Shown here in pieces: positions 7,642-15,074 of a stretch of DNA of 23,170 nt (position 1 is its first letter; the number at the start of each line of letters is the position of its first letter). The position numbers were made by a program, and so were the translations under genes. Origin of the DNA: an uncultured Clostridia bacterium (GTDB taxonomy: Bacteria; Bacillota; Clostridia; Lachnospirales; Lachnospiraceae); the NCBI GenBank assembly GCA_947178015.1, contig CAMWWW010000005.1, positions 1 to 23,170 on the forward strand, given 5' to 3'. The notes beneath the pieces are model-generated. The model made no database searches, had not been told where the DNA came from, and worked only from the letters and a program-made list of their open reading frames with translations.

Positions 7642-8205
7642 ATGGGAAAGATTACAGTGACAGATTGCGCATGTGATGGCATGGTAATTGAAGGGTTGAA
7701 GGTAATTGAACCGACGGTGTTTGGAGATGCCAGAGGCTATTTTGTAGAGACTTATAATGAGATGGACTTTAAAGAAGCAGGGATTGATGTGACCTTTGTT
7801 CAGGACAATCAGTCCGGCTCAAGAAAGGGCGTGCTGCGGGGACTGCATTTTCAGAAGGAATATCCGCAGGATAAGCTGGTGCGCGTGGTCAGCGGAGAGG
7901 TGTTTGATGTAGCGGTGGATTTGCGCCCCGGATCAAAAACTTATGGAAAGTGGTATGGTGTAATTTTGTCGGCAGAGAACAAGAAGCAGTTCTTTGTACC
8001 AAAGAATTTTGCGCATGGTTTTCTGGTATTGTCGGATACCGCAGAGTTTGCTTACAAATGTACAGATTTTTATCATCCCAATGATGAGGGCGGGCTGATA
8101 TGGAATGATCCAGAGATTGGTGTTCAGTGGCCGATACCAGAGGGCATGGAGCTTGTATTCTCAGAGAAGGATCAAAAATGGCCGGGAATCAAGAGTCTTT
8201 TATAA
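7642..8205 (+). CDS. rfbC: dTDP-4-dehydrorhamnose 3,5-epimerase (RmlC/RfbC)
   Basis: This enzyme epimerises dTDP-4-keto-6-deoxyglucose at C3 and C5, the third step of the rhamnose pathway. The 187-residue product has the cupin-type RmlC motifs: DARGYFVETY (29-38), VQDNQSGS, GVLRGLHFQ with catalytic His69, KLVRVVSGEVFDVAVDLRPGS, PKNFAHGF and EFAYKCTDFY with the conserved Tyr138. Length is typical. GAGGAAGAG stands just before the ATG. It begins 26 bases after rfbA and ends 15 bases before the Wzt gene, consistent with one transcript. Confidence 0.95.
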   Translation: MGKITVTDCACDGMVIEGLKVIEPTVFGDARGYFVETYNEMDFKEAGIDVTFVQDNQSGSRKGVLRGLHFQKEYPQDKLVRVVSGEVFDVAVDLRPGSKTYGKWYGVILSAENKKQFFVPKNFAHGFLVLSDTAEFAYKCTDFYHPNDEGGLIWNDPEIGVQWPIPEGMELVFSEKDQKWPGIKSLL

Positions 8206-8220
8206 GCAGGAGACGGATGT

Positions 8221-9495
8221 ATGGGTGAAACAGTGATTAACCTTGCGCATATCACCAAGATCTATAGACTGTACAATAAGCCGCAGGATCGATTTAAAGA
8301 AACCTTTTCCTTATCCCACAAAAAATATTCCAGAGATTTTTATGCATTGAAGGATATCTCTTTTCAGATAGAGAGAGGGGAATCCGTGGGATTTGTGGGC
8401 AAAAACGGCAGCGGGAAGTCTACGTTGTTAAAGATTCTGACAGGTGTGTTGAGCCAGACGGACGGCACCAAGCAGATAAATGGCAGGATCTCGGCGCTGC
8501 TTGAGTTAGGCGCCGGTTTTAATATGGACTTTACCGGGATGGAGAATATCTATCTGAATGGGACCATTATGGGAATCCCGCGGGAGGAGATGGAAAAGCG
8601 GATCGACAGCATTGTGTCCTTTGCCGATATTGGAGAATTTATCTGGCAGCCGGTAAAAACCTATTCCAGCGGCATGTTTGTGCGGTTGGCCTTCGCGGTG
8701 GCGATTCATGTGGACCCGGAGATATTAATTGTGGACGAGGCGCTTGCGGTGGGAGATACAAGGTTCCAGATGAAATGCATGGATAAGTTTATGGAATTTA
8801 TGCAGGCGGGGAAAACAATCCTGTTTGTCAGCCATGATGTCAATATGATTAAGCGTTTTTGCAGCCGTGTGATATGGATCAATGAGGGCGATATGGTGAT
8901 GGACGGCGCTGCGGAAGTGGTGACGGATCAATATACGGATTTCTTAAAAAGCGGGCTTAAGCTGGAAGAATACCAAGCACTGACGGATATACAATCTCAG
9001 GAGGAGGCACAAGAGAAGGAAGAAGAGCTTCTTAAGAGAGAGGAGCATGTGATTGCAGAGATCGAAAAAGTGATCTTATTGAATCAACAGGGCGAGGAGA
9101 TCTCTGAGATACATCAGGGCGAGGATGTGACGCTTCAGGTGGTCTATCAAGTGTATGATGAGAAGGTAGCAGGGCCTGTGCTTGGCGTGGCGATCCGAAG
9201 CATTGATCAGGAATATATCTGTGGTTTAAACACGCTTTTGGATCATGTGGAGATCCCATGGAAGAAGGGACAGAATAGTGTGTCTCTGACCTATGACGGC
9301 TTTAATTTGACTGGGGGAAATTATTATTTTGATACAGCGTTATTTGACAGAACAGCGACGGTGAATTTTGATTATAAGTCCCAGATAAAGAAATTCTTTG
9401 TCTTGATGGATTATATTGCGGAGGGTGTGGTGGTTTTAAATCATCACTGGCGGCATACTTGTGCCGCAGACGCTCCGGCGTGGAGGGCAGAATGA
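8221..9495 (+). CDS. wzt: polysaccharide ABC exporter ATPase with C-terminal Wzt-type domain
   Basis: The nucleotide-binding subunit of an ABC-2 type exporter that moves lipid-linked polysaccharide across the membrane. Residues 1-245 form the ATPase: Walker A GKNGSGKST (60-68), LELGAGF (95-101), signature SSGMF (149-153), Walker B ILIVDEA (168-174) and switch His205 in FVSHD. A Glu/Lys-rich linker (about 248-275) leads to a C-terminal region of about 140 residues (EKVILLN ... NHHWRH). It has alternating hydrophobic strands like the Wzt_C domain, which in E. coli O8/O9a recognises the capped end of the O chain. The 424-residue length fits the two-domain form rather than short teichoic-acid or capsule ATPases. 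The TGA overlaps the ATG of the next gene (ATGA at 9492-9495). Glycan recognition is inferred from the family. Confidence 0.9.
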   Translation: MGETVINLAHITKIYRLYNKPQDRFKETFSLSHKKYSRDFYALKDISFQIERGESVGFVGKNGSGKSTLLKILTGVLSQTDGTKQINGRISALLELGAGFNMDFTGMENIYLNGTIMGIPREEMEKRIDSIVSFADIGEFIWQPVKTYSSGMFVRLAFAVAIHVDPEILIVDEALAVGDTRFQMKCMDKFMEFMQAGKTILFVSHDVNMIKRFCSRVIWINEGDMVMDGAAEVVTDQYTDFLKSGLKLEEYQALTDIQSQEEAQEKEEELLKREEHVIAEIEKVILLNQQGEEISEIHQGEDVTLQVVYQVYDEKVAGPVLGVAIRSIDQEYICGLNTLLDHVEIPWKKGQNSVSLTYDGFNLTGGNYYFDTALFDRTATVNFDYKSQIKKFFVLMDYIAEGVVVLNHHWRHTCAADAPAWRAE

Positions 9496-10844
9496 TAGAA
9501 TCAAAATATGATTTTGACTTGGACATGGTGAATACAAATTCTCTTTCTCTGATTATCAACCAGATAAAAAGAGGTTCCACGGTGCTGGAGTTTGGCCCGG
9601 CAAACGGGCGTATGACAAGGTATCTAAAGGAGGCTCTTGATTGTAAGATCTATCTGGTGGAGATTGATGAGAAGGCAGGCAAGGAGGCGCTGCGCTATGG
9701 AGAGGATCTGGTGGTGGATGATATTGAAACCTTTTCGTGGATGAAGCGCTTTGAAAATATCCGGTTTGATTATATTACCTTTGCGGATGTGTTAGAGCAT
9801 CTGCATGATCCAGAGAAGGTGCTGATACAGGCAAAGAGTCTGTTAAAGCAGGATGGCTCCATACTTTTTTCTGTGCCGAATCTGGGGCATAATTCGGTGC
9901 TTATTAATCTGTTAAATCATGAATTTGAATATACCAAGGTAGGACTTTTGGATAATACCCACATTCATTTTTTTACCAAGAACAGTGTGGAACATGCTAT
10001 GAACCGCACCGGATTTACCGTGGCAAAGCGGTTTGCAACTTATGCGCCGGTGGGATCGACGGAGATAGAGACGACGTATCAGGCGGTGGCAGGGATTGAT
10101 GAGAGCTTCTGGAAGCTGCGCCCCTACGGAGACATCTATCAATTTGTCTATGAGGTAAAGAAGGGTGCCGAGTTTGTGTCGGAAACGGAAAATTATATTA
10201 AGAGCGGGGCACATCCATATTATATCCAGATCTTTATGAATCAGGGCGACGGTTTTACAGAGGATATGGCGAGAACCTATCCAGTGGAGGATACCAGAGG
10301 GCTTCAGAAGCTGGAGCTGGACGTGCCGGAGGGCGTGAGGAGCATCCGCATTGATCCATTTAATGCCCCGTGTATGATAGAGATGGTGGAGGCATCGGAT
10401 CAGATAGGGGAGGAGAAAAAGCCCCTTCATTATATGGAGGGCAATGATTCTTATCATGATAAGGATAAATATATCTTTACCACAGCCGATCCGCTGGCAG
10501 TCTATGCACCTGCTGAGGGACGAAGATTTCATCATGTAACCTTTGTATTCCGCTATGTCACAATAGACGCCTTGATGGTAAATGCGATAGCAGAGTATTT
10601 TCAAGGGATATGGGAATATATGCAAAACGAGTACAAGATATATGAGACGAAGCTGGAGGAGAAGGAAGTACAGTATCAGTCTGCACTGCGGGAGATCCAT
10701 GCGTTAAAGGCGGAGAATGAAGTGCTTCGTGATCAGGTAAATGTTGTCTCCGGCAGTCTTCAGGAGCTGTTGGGCTCAACAAGCTGGAGATTTACCTCTC
10801 CACTTCGGAAGATTGGCAATATTGTGCATAGGCGTAAGGGATAA
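9492..10844 (+). CDS. SAM-dependent methyltransferase with C-terminal coiled coil, lying between wzt and wzm
   Basis: The 450-residue protein has three regions. Residues 20-180 are a class I SAM methyltransferase: motif I VLEFGPANGR (31-40), acidic LVEID (55-59), DVLEHL (99-104) and SVPNLGH. Residues about 225-360 look like a beta-rich module containing QIFMNQGDGF and IRIDPFNAPC, a combination also met in surface-glycan enzymes. Residues about 375-425 are a predicted coiled coil, followed by STSWRFTSPLRK (429-440) and a basic end. The start overlaps the wzt stop by ATGA, implying translational coupling; the longer frame from 9459 would overlap wzt further and has no support. The place between wzt and wzm suggests that it modifies the exported glycan, perhaps its non-reducing end, as WbdD does in E. 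coli O9a. No WbdD-like kinase domain is seen. Methylation target unknown. Confidence 0.8.
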   Translation: MIESKYDFDLDMVNTNSLSLIINQIKRGSTVLEFGPANGRMTRYLKEALDCKIYLVEIDEKAGKEALRYGEDLVVDDIETFSWMKRFENIRFDYITFADVLEHLHDPEKVLIQAKSLLKQDGSILFSVPNLGHNSVLINLLNHEFEYTKVGLLDNTHIHFFTKNSVEHAMNRTGFTVAKRFATYAPVGSTEIETTYQAVAGIDESFWKLRPYGDIYQFVYEVKKGAEFVSETENYIKSGAHPYYIQIFMNQGDGFTEDMARTYPVEDTRGLQKLELDVPEGVRSIRIDPFNAPCMIEMVEASDQIGEEKKPLHYMEGNDSYHDKDKYIFTTADPLAVYAPAEGRRFHHVTFVFRYVTIDALMVNAIAEYFQGIWEYMQNEYKIYETKLEEKEVQYQSALREIHALKAENEVLRDQVNVVSGSLQELLGSTSWRFTSPLRKIGNIVHRRKG

Positions 10845-10848
10845 CGGC

Positions 10849-11691
10849 ATGGGAAGGATAAAAAATGGAGTAGGAAAAGCGTGGGGGCTGGCATCCGGCT
10901 GGTTTCGGGATGTGTACCGAAGCCGGAGCCTTATTCTTGATCTGGCGAACAAGGATTTTAAGAGCCGGTACGCGGCTTCTTATCTGGGAATTATATGGGC
11001 GTTTGTGCAGCCGATAGTCACGGTTTCTATCTATATTTTGGTATTTCAGGTGGGATTTAAGCAGGGAATGAAAAGAAATGTGCCCTTTGCGCTCTGGTTG
11101 ACAGTGGGAATCGTGCCATATCTGTTTTTTCAGGAGGCATTATTGAGTGCTACAAACAGCTTGATGGAGTTTTCCTATCTGGTGAAAAAGGTCGTGTTTA
11201 AGATCAGTGTGCTTCCCATGGTGAAGATTATATCAGCGGCCTATGTGCATCTGTTTTTTGTTGCTCTTTTAACTGGGATTTACTTTTGTTTTGGGATGGC
11301 GCCTCATATCTATATGCTTCAGGTTGTCTACTACAGTTTTGCGGCTGTGGTTCTTGTGCTGGGTTTGTCCTATATCACGGCTTCTATGGTGGTTTTCTTT
11401 CGGGATTTGGGACAGATTGTTAATATTTTGTTGCAGTTTTTTATGTGGTTGACGCCGATTATGTGGGATGTTCATGATATGAATTGGCTGACGCCCGGCA
11501 TACACCGCATCCTTAAGCTAAATCCCATTTACTATATTACAAGTGGCTATCGGGATGCATTTCTTGATAAGGTCTGGTTTTGGGAGAAAGGGGAGTGGAC
11601 CTTATATTTTTGGGCAGTGACGCTGCTTATCGGAATGGCGGGGACACTGACCTTTAAGAAGCTGGAAAAGCATTTTGCAGATGTGCTGTAA
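10849..11691 (+). CDS. wzm: polysaccharide ABC exporter permease (Wzm)
   Basis: The membrane subunit that pairs with the Wzt ATPase. The 280-residue product has an amphipathic N-terminus, then LANKDFKSRYAASYLG (about residues 31-46), typical of the cytoplasmic coupling region of ABC-2 polysaccharide permeases. WAFVQP and about six hydrophobic segments follow, with FFRDLGQ, LQFFMWLTPIMW and LNPIYYITSGYRD, all hallmark segments of Wzm/TagG proteins. The frame is open from 10741 inside the methyltransferase gene, but AAGGG at 10836-10840 lies 8 bases before ATG 10849, which begins MGRIKNG, so that start is chosen. It starts 4 bases after the methyltransferase stop. Export of a teichoic-acid-like polymer cannot be excluded from the permease alone. 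Confidence 0.92.
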   Translation: MGRIKNGVGKAWGLASGWFRDVYRSRSLILDLANKDFKSRYAASYLGIIWAFVQPIVTVSIYILVFQVGFKQGMKRNVPFALWLTVGIVPYLFFQEALLSATNSLMEFSYLVKKVVFKISVLPMVKIISAAYVHLFFVALLTGIYFCFGMAPHIYMLQVVYYSFAAVVLVLGLSYITASMVVFFRDLGQIVNILLQFFMWLTPIMWDVHDMNWLTPGIHRILKLNPIYYITSGYRDAFLDKVWFWEKGEWTLYFWAVTLLIGMAGTLTFKKLEKHFADVL

Positions 11692-11713
11692 CGGCAGAAA
11701 GGTATCATGGAAT

Positions 11714-13708
11714 ATGACGGAGACAGATAAGGACCGCATGTTGGCGGAGCATTATAAGAAATTATATTACAGGCAGCTTGAGGACTATAAAAAAGAGCTG
11801 CTTGACATCCGTGGTATAAAGGAGCAGGTAGGACAGCTTGAGCGCGAGAAGGGAGAGCTTATCAAGGCGCTGGACCATTATCAGAATTCTATTGTCTGGA
11901 GGTCATTAAAGCCGGCGAGATTTGTCTTTCGCAAGCTTAAGCGTGTTAAAAATGTGCTGGGAAAATATGGACTGGCGGGCAGTGTTCGGCGGATGTGGAG
12001 AAAACAGAGACAGAAGCGGACGGGAAAAGGCGAGTGGAATCGTGTCCTTTTGCCGGATGGGGTTAGGCGGGAGCAGGAGAATACACAGTTTCGGAAAAAT
12101 ATCCGTTTTAGTATCTTAGTGCCGCTTTACAATACGCCGATTCGCTTTTTGGATGAGATGATAGATTCTTGCAGGCAGCAGACTTACAGGAATTGGGAGC
12201 TGTGTCTTGTGGATGGCAGTGACGACGCCCACAAAGAGGTGGGAGAATACTGTGGTGAGATGTGCAAGATGGACTCTCGTATCCGTTATCAAAAGATAGA
12301 AAATCAAGGAATTGCAGGGAATACCAATATCTGCTTTGAGATGGCTACTGGGGAATATATGGCACTGTTTGATCATGATGACATTCTGCATCCAAGTGCA
12401 TTGTATGAGTGTATGAGAGCGATCTGCGAGGAAGATGCCGATTATATCTATACCGATGAGGCGACTTTTGAAGGGAATGATATTAGAAATATTATCACAT
12501 ACCATTTTAAGCCAGATTATGCAATCGATAATCTTCGGGCAAATAATTACATCTGCCATCTTTCTGTTTTTGATGCAGAGCTTCTTAAGAAGGCAGGAAC
12601 CTTCCGTCAGTATGATGGCAGTCAGGATCATGATCTGATTCTTAGGCTTACACAGGCGGCTAGGAAGGTGAGACATATTCAAAAGCTGTTGTATTACTGG
12701 CGCTCCCATCCAAATTCTGTTGCCTCCGATATTAATTCGAAACCATATGCTATCGAGGCAGGAAAGCGTGTGGTGCGGGATCATCTTGCTTCTTTAGGGA
12801 TTGAGGCGACGGTGGAGAGCACAAAGGCATTTCCTACCATATATCGTGTTCATTATAAGCTGACAATCCAACCGCTGATCTCGATTTTAATTCCAAATAA
12901 GGATCATGTGGAGGATCTGACTCGATGCATCGATTCGATTTTTGATCAATCCTCCTATCGGAATTTTGAGATTATAATTATTGAGAACAACAGTGTGGAT
13001 GCAGAAACATTTGAATATTATGAATATCTTAATACATTGCCCAACGTATCTGTGGTAAAATGGGATGCAGGTTTTAATTATGCTGCAATCAATAACTTTG
13101 GTGCAGGATTTGCAAAAGGGGAGTATCTGCTGCTCTTAAATAATGATACAGAGGTTATCAACAGCGACTGGCTGGAGGAGCTTCTTATGTATGGACAACG
13201 CTCCGATGTTGGAGCCGTGGGAGCGAAGCTGTATTATCCCGATGATACCGTGCAGCATGCCGGGGTGGTGATAGGGCTTGGCGCGCACCGCGCTGCGGGG
13301 CACAGCCATTATGGAGTGCCGAAAGAGAATCTGGGATATATGGGAAAGCTCTACTATGCGCAGGATGTAAGCGCTGTGACGGGGGCTTGTCTGCTCGTGA
13401 GAAAGGCATTATTTGACGAGCTGAATGGATTGGATGAGAGATTTACGGTTGCATTTAATGATGTTGACTTTTGTCTGCGCATCCGCGAAAAGGGTCTGTT
13501 GGTAGTGTTTAATCCCTATGCGGAGCTGACGCATTATGAATCGCGTTCCAGAGGCTTTGAAAATACGGAGGAAAAGCGTATTCGCTTTGAAAATGAGGTT
13601 CGTATGTTCCGAGAGCGCTATCGGGAGCTGCTGGAATCGGGAGACCCTTATTATAATCGCAATTTTTCTTTGGACAGTGCAGATTATACTATAAATATAG
13701 TTCCCTAG
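11714..13708 (+). CDS. double-domain GT2 glycosyltransferase with N-terminal coiled coil (rhamnan-synthesis type)
   Basis: A 664-residue cytoplasmic enzyme. Residues 15-60 form a charged coiled coil, followed by NSIVWRSLKPAR (58-69). The first GT-A domain begins FSILVPLYNTP (132-142), has DHDD (220-223) and TDEA (247-250), and ends with SQDHDLILRL (303-312) and the YWRSHPNSVA segment. The second begins ISILIPNKDH (389-398) and has NNDTE (476-480), VTGACLLVRK (555-564) and FNDVDFCLR (581-589). Two complete GT2 domains in one chain are typical of enzymes that add two linkages in rhamnose-rich or O-antigen-like polymers. Rhamnose is plausible since dTDP-rhamnose is made by this locus, but the donor cannot be read directly. 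The frame can start at 11675, overlapping wzm, but AAAGG near 11698-11702 and the MTETDKD start favour 11714. Confidence 0.88.
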   Translation: MTETDKDRMLAEHYKKLYYRQLEDYKKELLDIRGIKEQVGQLEREKGELIKALDHYQNSIVWRSLKPARFVFRKLKRVKNVLGKYGLAGSVRRMWRKQRQKRTGKGEWNRVLLPDGVRREQENTQFRKNIRFSILVPLYNTPIRFLDEMIDSCRQQTYRNWELCLVDGSDDAHKEVGEYCGEMCKMDSRIRYQKIENQGIAGNTNICFEMATGEYMALFDHDDILHPSALYECMRAICEEDADYIYTDEATFEGNDIRNIITYHFKPDYAIDNLRANNYICHLSVFDAELLKKAGTFRQYDGSQDHDLILRLTQAARKVRHIQKLLYYWRSHPNSVASDINSKPYAIEAGKRVVRDHLASLGIEATVESTKAFPTIYRVHYKLTIQPLISILIPNKDHVEDLTRCIDSIFDQSSYRNFEIIIIENNSVDAETFEYYEYLNTLPNVSVVKWDAGFNYAAINNFGAGFAKGEYLLLLNNDTEVINSDWLEELLMYGQRSDVGAVGAKLYYPDDTVQHAGVVIGLGAHRAAGHSHYGVPKENLGYMGKLYYAQDVSAVTGACLLVRKALFDELNGLDERFTVAFNDVDFCLRIREKGLLVVFNPYAELTHYESRSRGFENTEEKRIRFENEVRMFRERYRELLESGDPYYNRNFSLDSADYTINIVP

Positions 13709-13726
13709 AGGATAGGGAGAGCTGCA

Positions 13727-15064
13727 ATGCCCAGATTGTGGGAAAAGGATGAACGGGAAAGGATGAACAGGAATTTGAAAAAGGAGTTTCATTTGCTTAA
13801 AGTACTGAAGGAAGATGCTGGGGAGCTTATTAGACCTGTGAAGCCCTTTACTGTGGCAGAGTATCTTGTGGTGCTGGCAGTGTTGCTTTCCATGCTTCTA
13901 TTTTGTGATGCGGAATCGTTAGTTCAGACGGCGGGAGCGAGCTTTGGCTATCTGAACCGCCGTTTTCTGGATTTCTATGAATATGGCAGGGAATGTGGAA
14001 TAAGGGAATTGTCCTATATGCCGCTTATCTATGTGATTTATGCGATATGGAATCTGCCGCTTAAGCTTACATTTCTGGTGCGCTATCCTATGCCGGAGGT
14101 GCCGTTTTATGTACTTTTGTGGTATAAACTTCTGCCAACGCTTTTCTATCTGTCCAGCGCTTATCTGGTGTACAAGATAGCCTGTGAAATTGGCATGGGA
14201 AAGAAAAAAGCAAAGCTGTGTGCGGCTGCGGCGTTTACCATGCCAGTGGGGTTCTTTTTGCAGTTCTCCTACTGGAGCGTTATGGCAATCCCTCTGTTTT
14301 TCGTGATGCTCGGCCTGTTTTTTTATCTGAGGAACAATCGCTGGGGGTTCGTCGGTTGTTTTGCCATCGCGATAGGCTGCTTGCAGTATATTTGGGTGTT
14401 GTTTCTGCCTCTTTTGTTGTTAAAAGAGAAAAGGCTGCGAAGATTATGCGAGGATATTGTTTTGGCAGCGATCCCGTTTTTGCTGGAATGTCTAATTTAC
14501 CAGAATCACCCTATCGTATTTCAGAATGTTAAGCTTCTTGATATTAATGCAAATTTTGAGGCTGGACTTAATATTGGAATTTTTGTGATACAGTATGTGA
14601 TATTTTTCTGGATATTGATTCTTGGATGGTCTTATTTTACACATACGAGATCGAAGAAGGAGCTTGCGGGCTATGCGGTGCTTTTTGTTGGGTTTTCCGG
14701 CACGGTTACGTTATGTCTGACAAATTGGAAGCCAGAGTTTTTTCTATTGCTGGTGCCAATCAGTGTGCTGGGAGCATTTTTGCACAAGGATATCCGTATC
14801 TTTATGATATTGGATATTGGCTGGGCTGGGCTGCTTGCTGCTTATATTGCAATCAAAAGATTAGAACTTGGCGGCATTGATATGGTGGCATCCTTGTATA
14901 CGATTCTGCTGTTGGTGATTGTGGGCTTTAAGCATCCAGCATTTCTTGCGGAGAAGGCGGAGGAGCTGCCGCTGATCTGCACTGGCTGGCTGCGCGCGCG
15001 GTTCTTGGCGGGAGCGGCACTTTGTGTGGTTTGGATGCTTGCGGTAATGCTGTTTGCCATGTGA
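13727..15064 (+). CDS. GT-C-like membrane protein, short and probably degenerate copy of the two following genes
   Basis: A 445-residue polytopic protein with about ten hydrophobic segments. It aligns over its length with the next two products: TAGASFGYL (68-76), LDFYEY, a YKLLPTLFYL block, LPLLLLKEK and LGAFLHKD-type segments are shared. It differs at polar positions that the other two keep. The Asp of QQGD is Ser64, GQYD reads WSVM (183-186), FKY becomes LQY (219-221), and QWHPQW reads NWKPEF. It also ends at about the last membrane block, without the ~125-residue C-terminal domain. GGGAGAG precedes the ATG at 13727; an internal ATG at 13763 is possible. The frame is intact, so this is not a simple pseudogene. 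A catalytically inactive partner, or an enzyme with altered chemistry, are the main options. Its stop is 10 bases before the next start. Confidence 0.72.
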   Translation: MPRLWEKDERERMNRNLKKEFHLLKVLKEDAGELIRPVKPFTVAEYLVVLAVLLSMLLFCDAESLVQTAGASFGYLNRRFLDFYEYGRECGIRELSYMPLIYVIYAIWNLPLKLTFLVRYPMPEVPFYVLLWYKLLPTLFYLSSAYLVYKIACEIGMGKKKAKLCAAAAFTMPVGFFLQFSYWSVMAIPLFFVMLGLFFYLRNNRWGFVGCFAIAIGCLQYIWVLFLPLLLLKEKRLRRLCEDIVLAAIPFLLECLIYQNHPIVFQNVKLLDINANFEAGLNIGIFVIQYVIFFWILILGWSYFTHTRSKKELAGYAVLFVGFSGTVTLCLTNWKPEFFLLLVPISVLGAFLHKDIRIFMILDIGWAGLLAAYIAIKRLELGGIDMVASLYTILLLVIVGFKHPAFLAEKAEELPLICTGWLRARFLAGAALCVVWMLAVMLFAM

Positions 15065-15074
15065 GAGGGTAATT

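Noticed and set aside
9912..10700. 262-codon - strand frame
   Set aside because: Antisense to the methyltransferase; a product of the codon bias of the real gene.
12116..12784. 222-codon - strand frame
   Set aside because: Antisense to the first domain of the double GT2, whose motifs are unambiguous.
13727..15064. Copy 1 of the GT-C triplet as a pseudogene
   Set aside because: The frame is intact over 445 codons, has a ribosome binding site, and keeps hydrophobic and basic blocks, so a functional non-catalytic role is more likely than decay.
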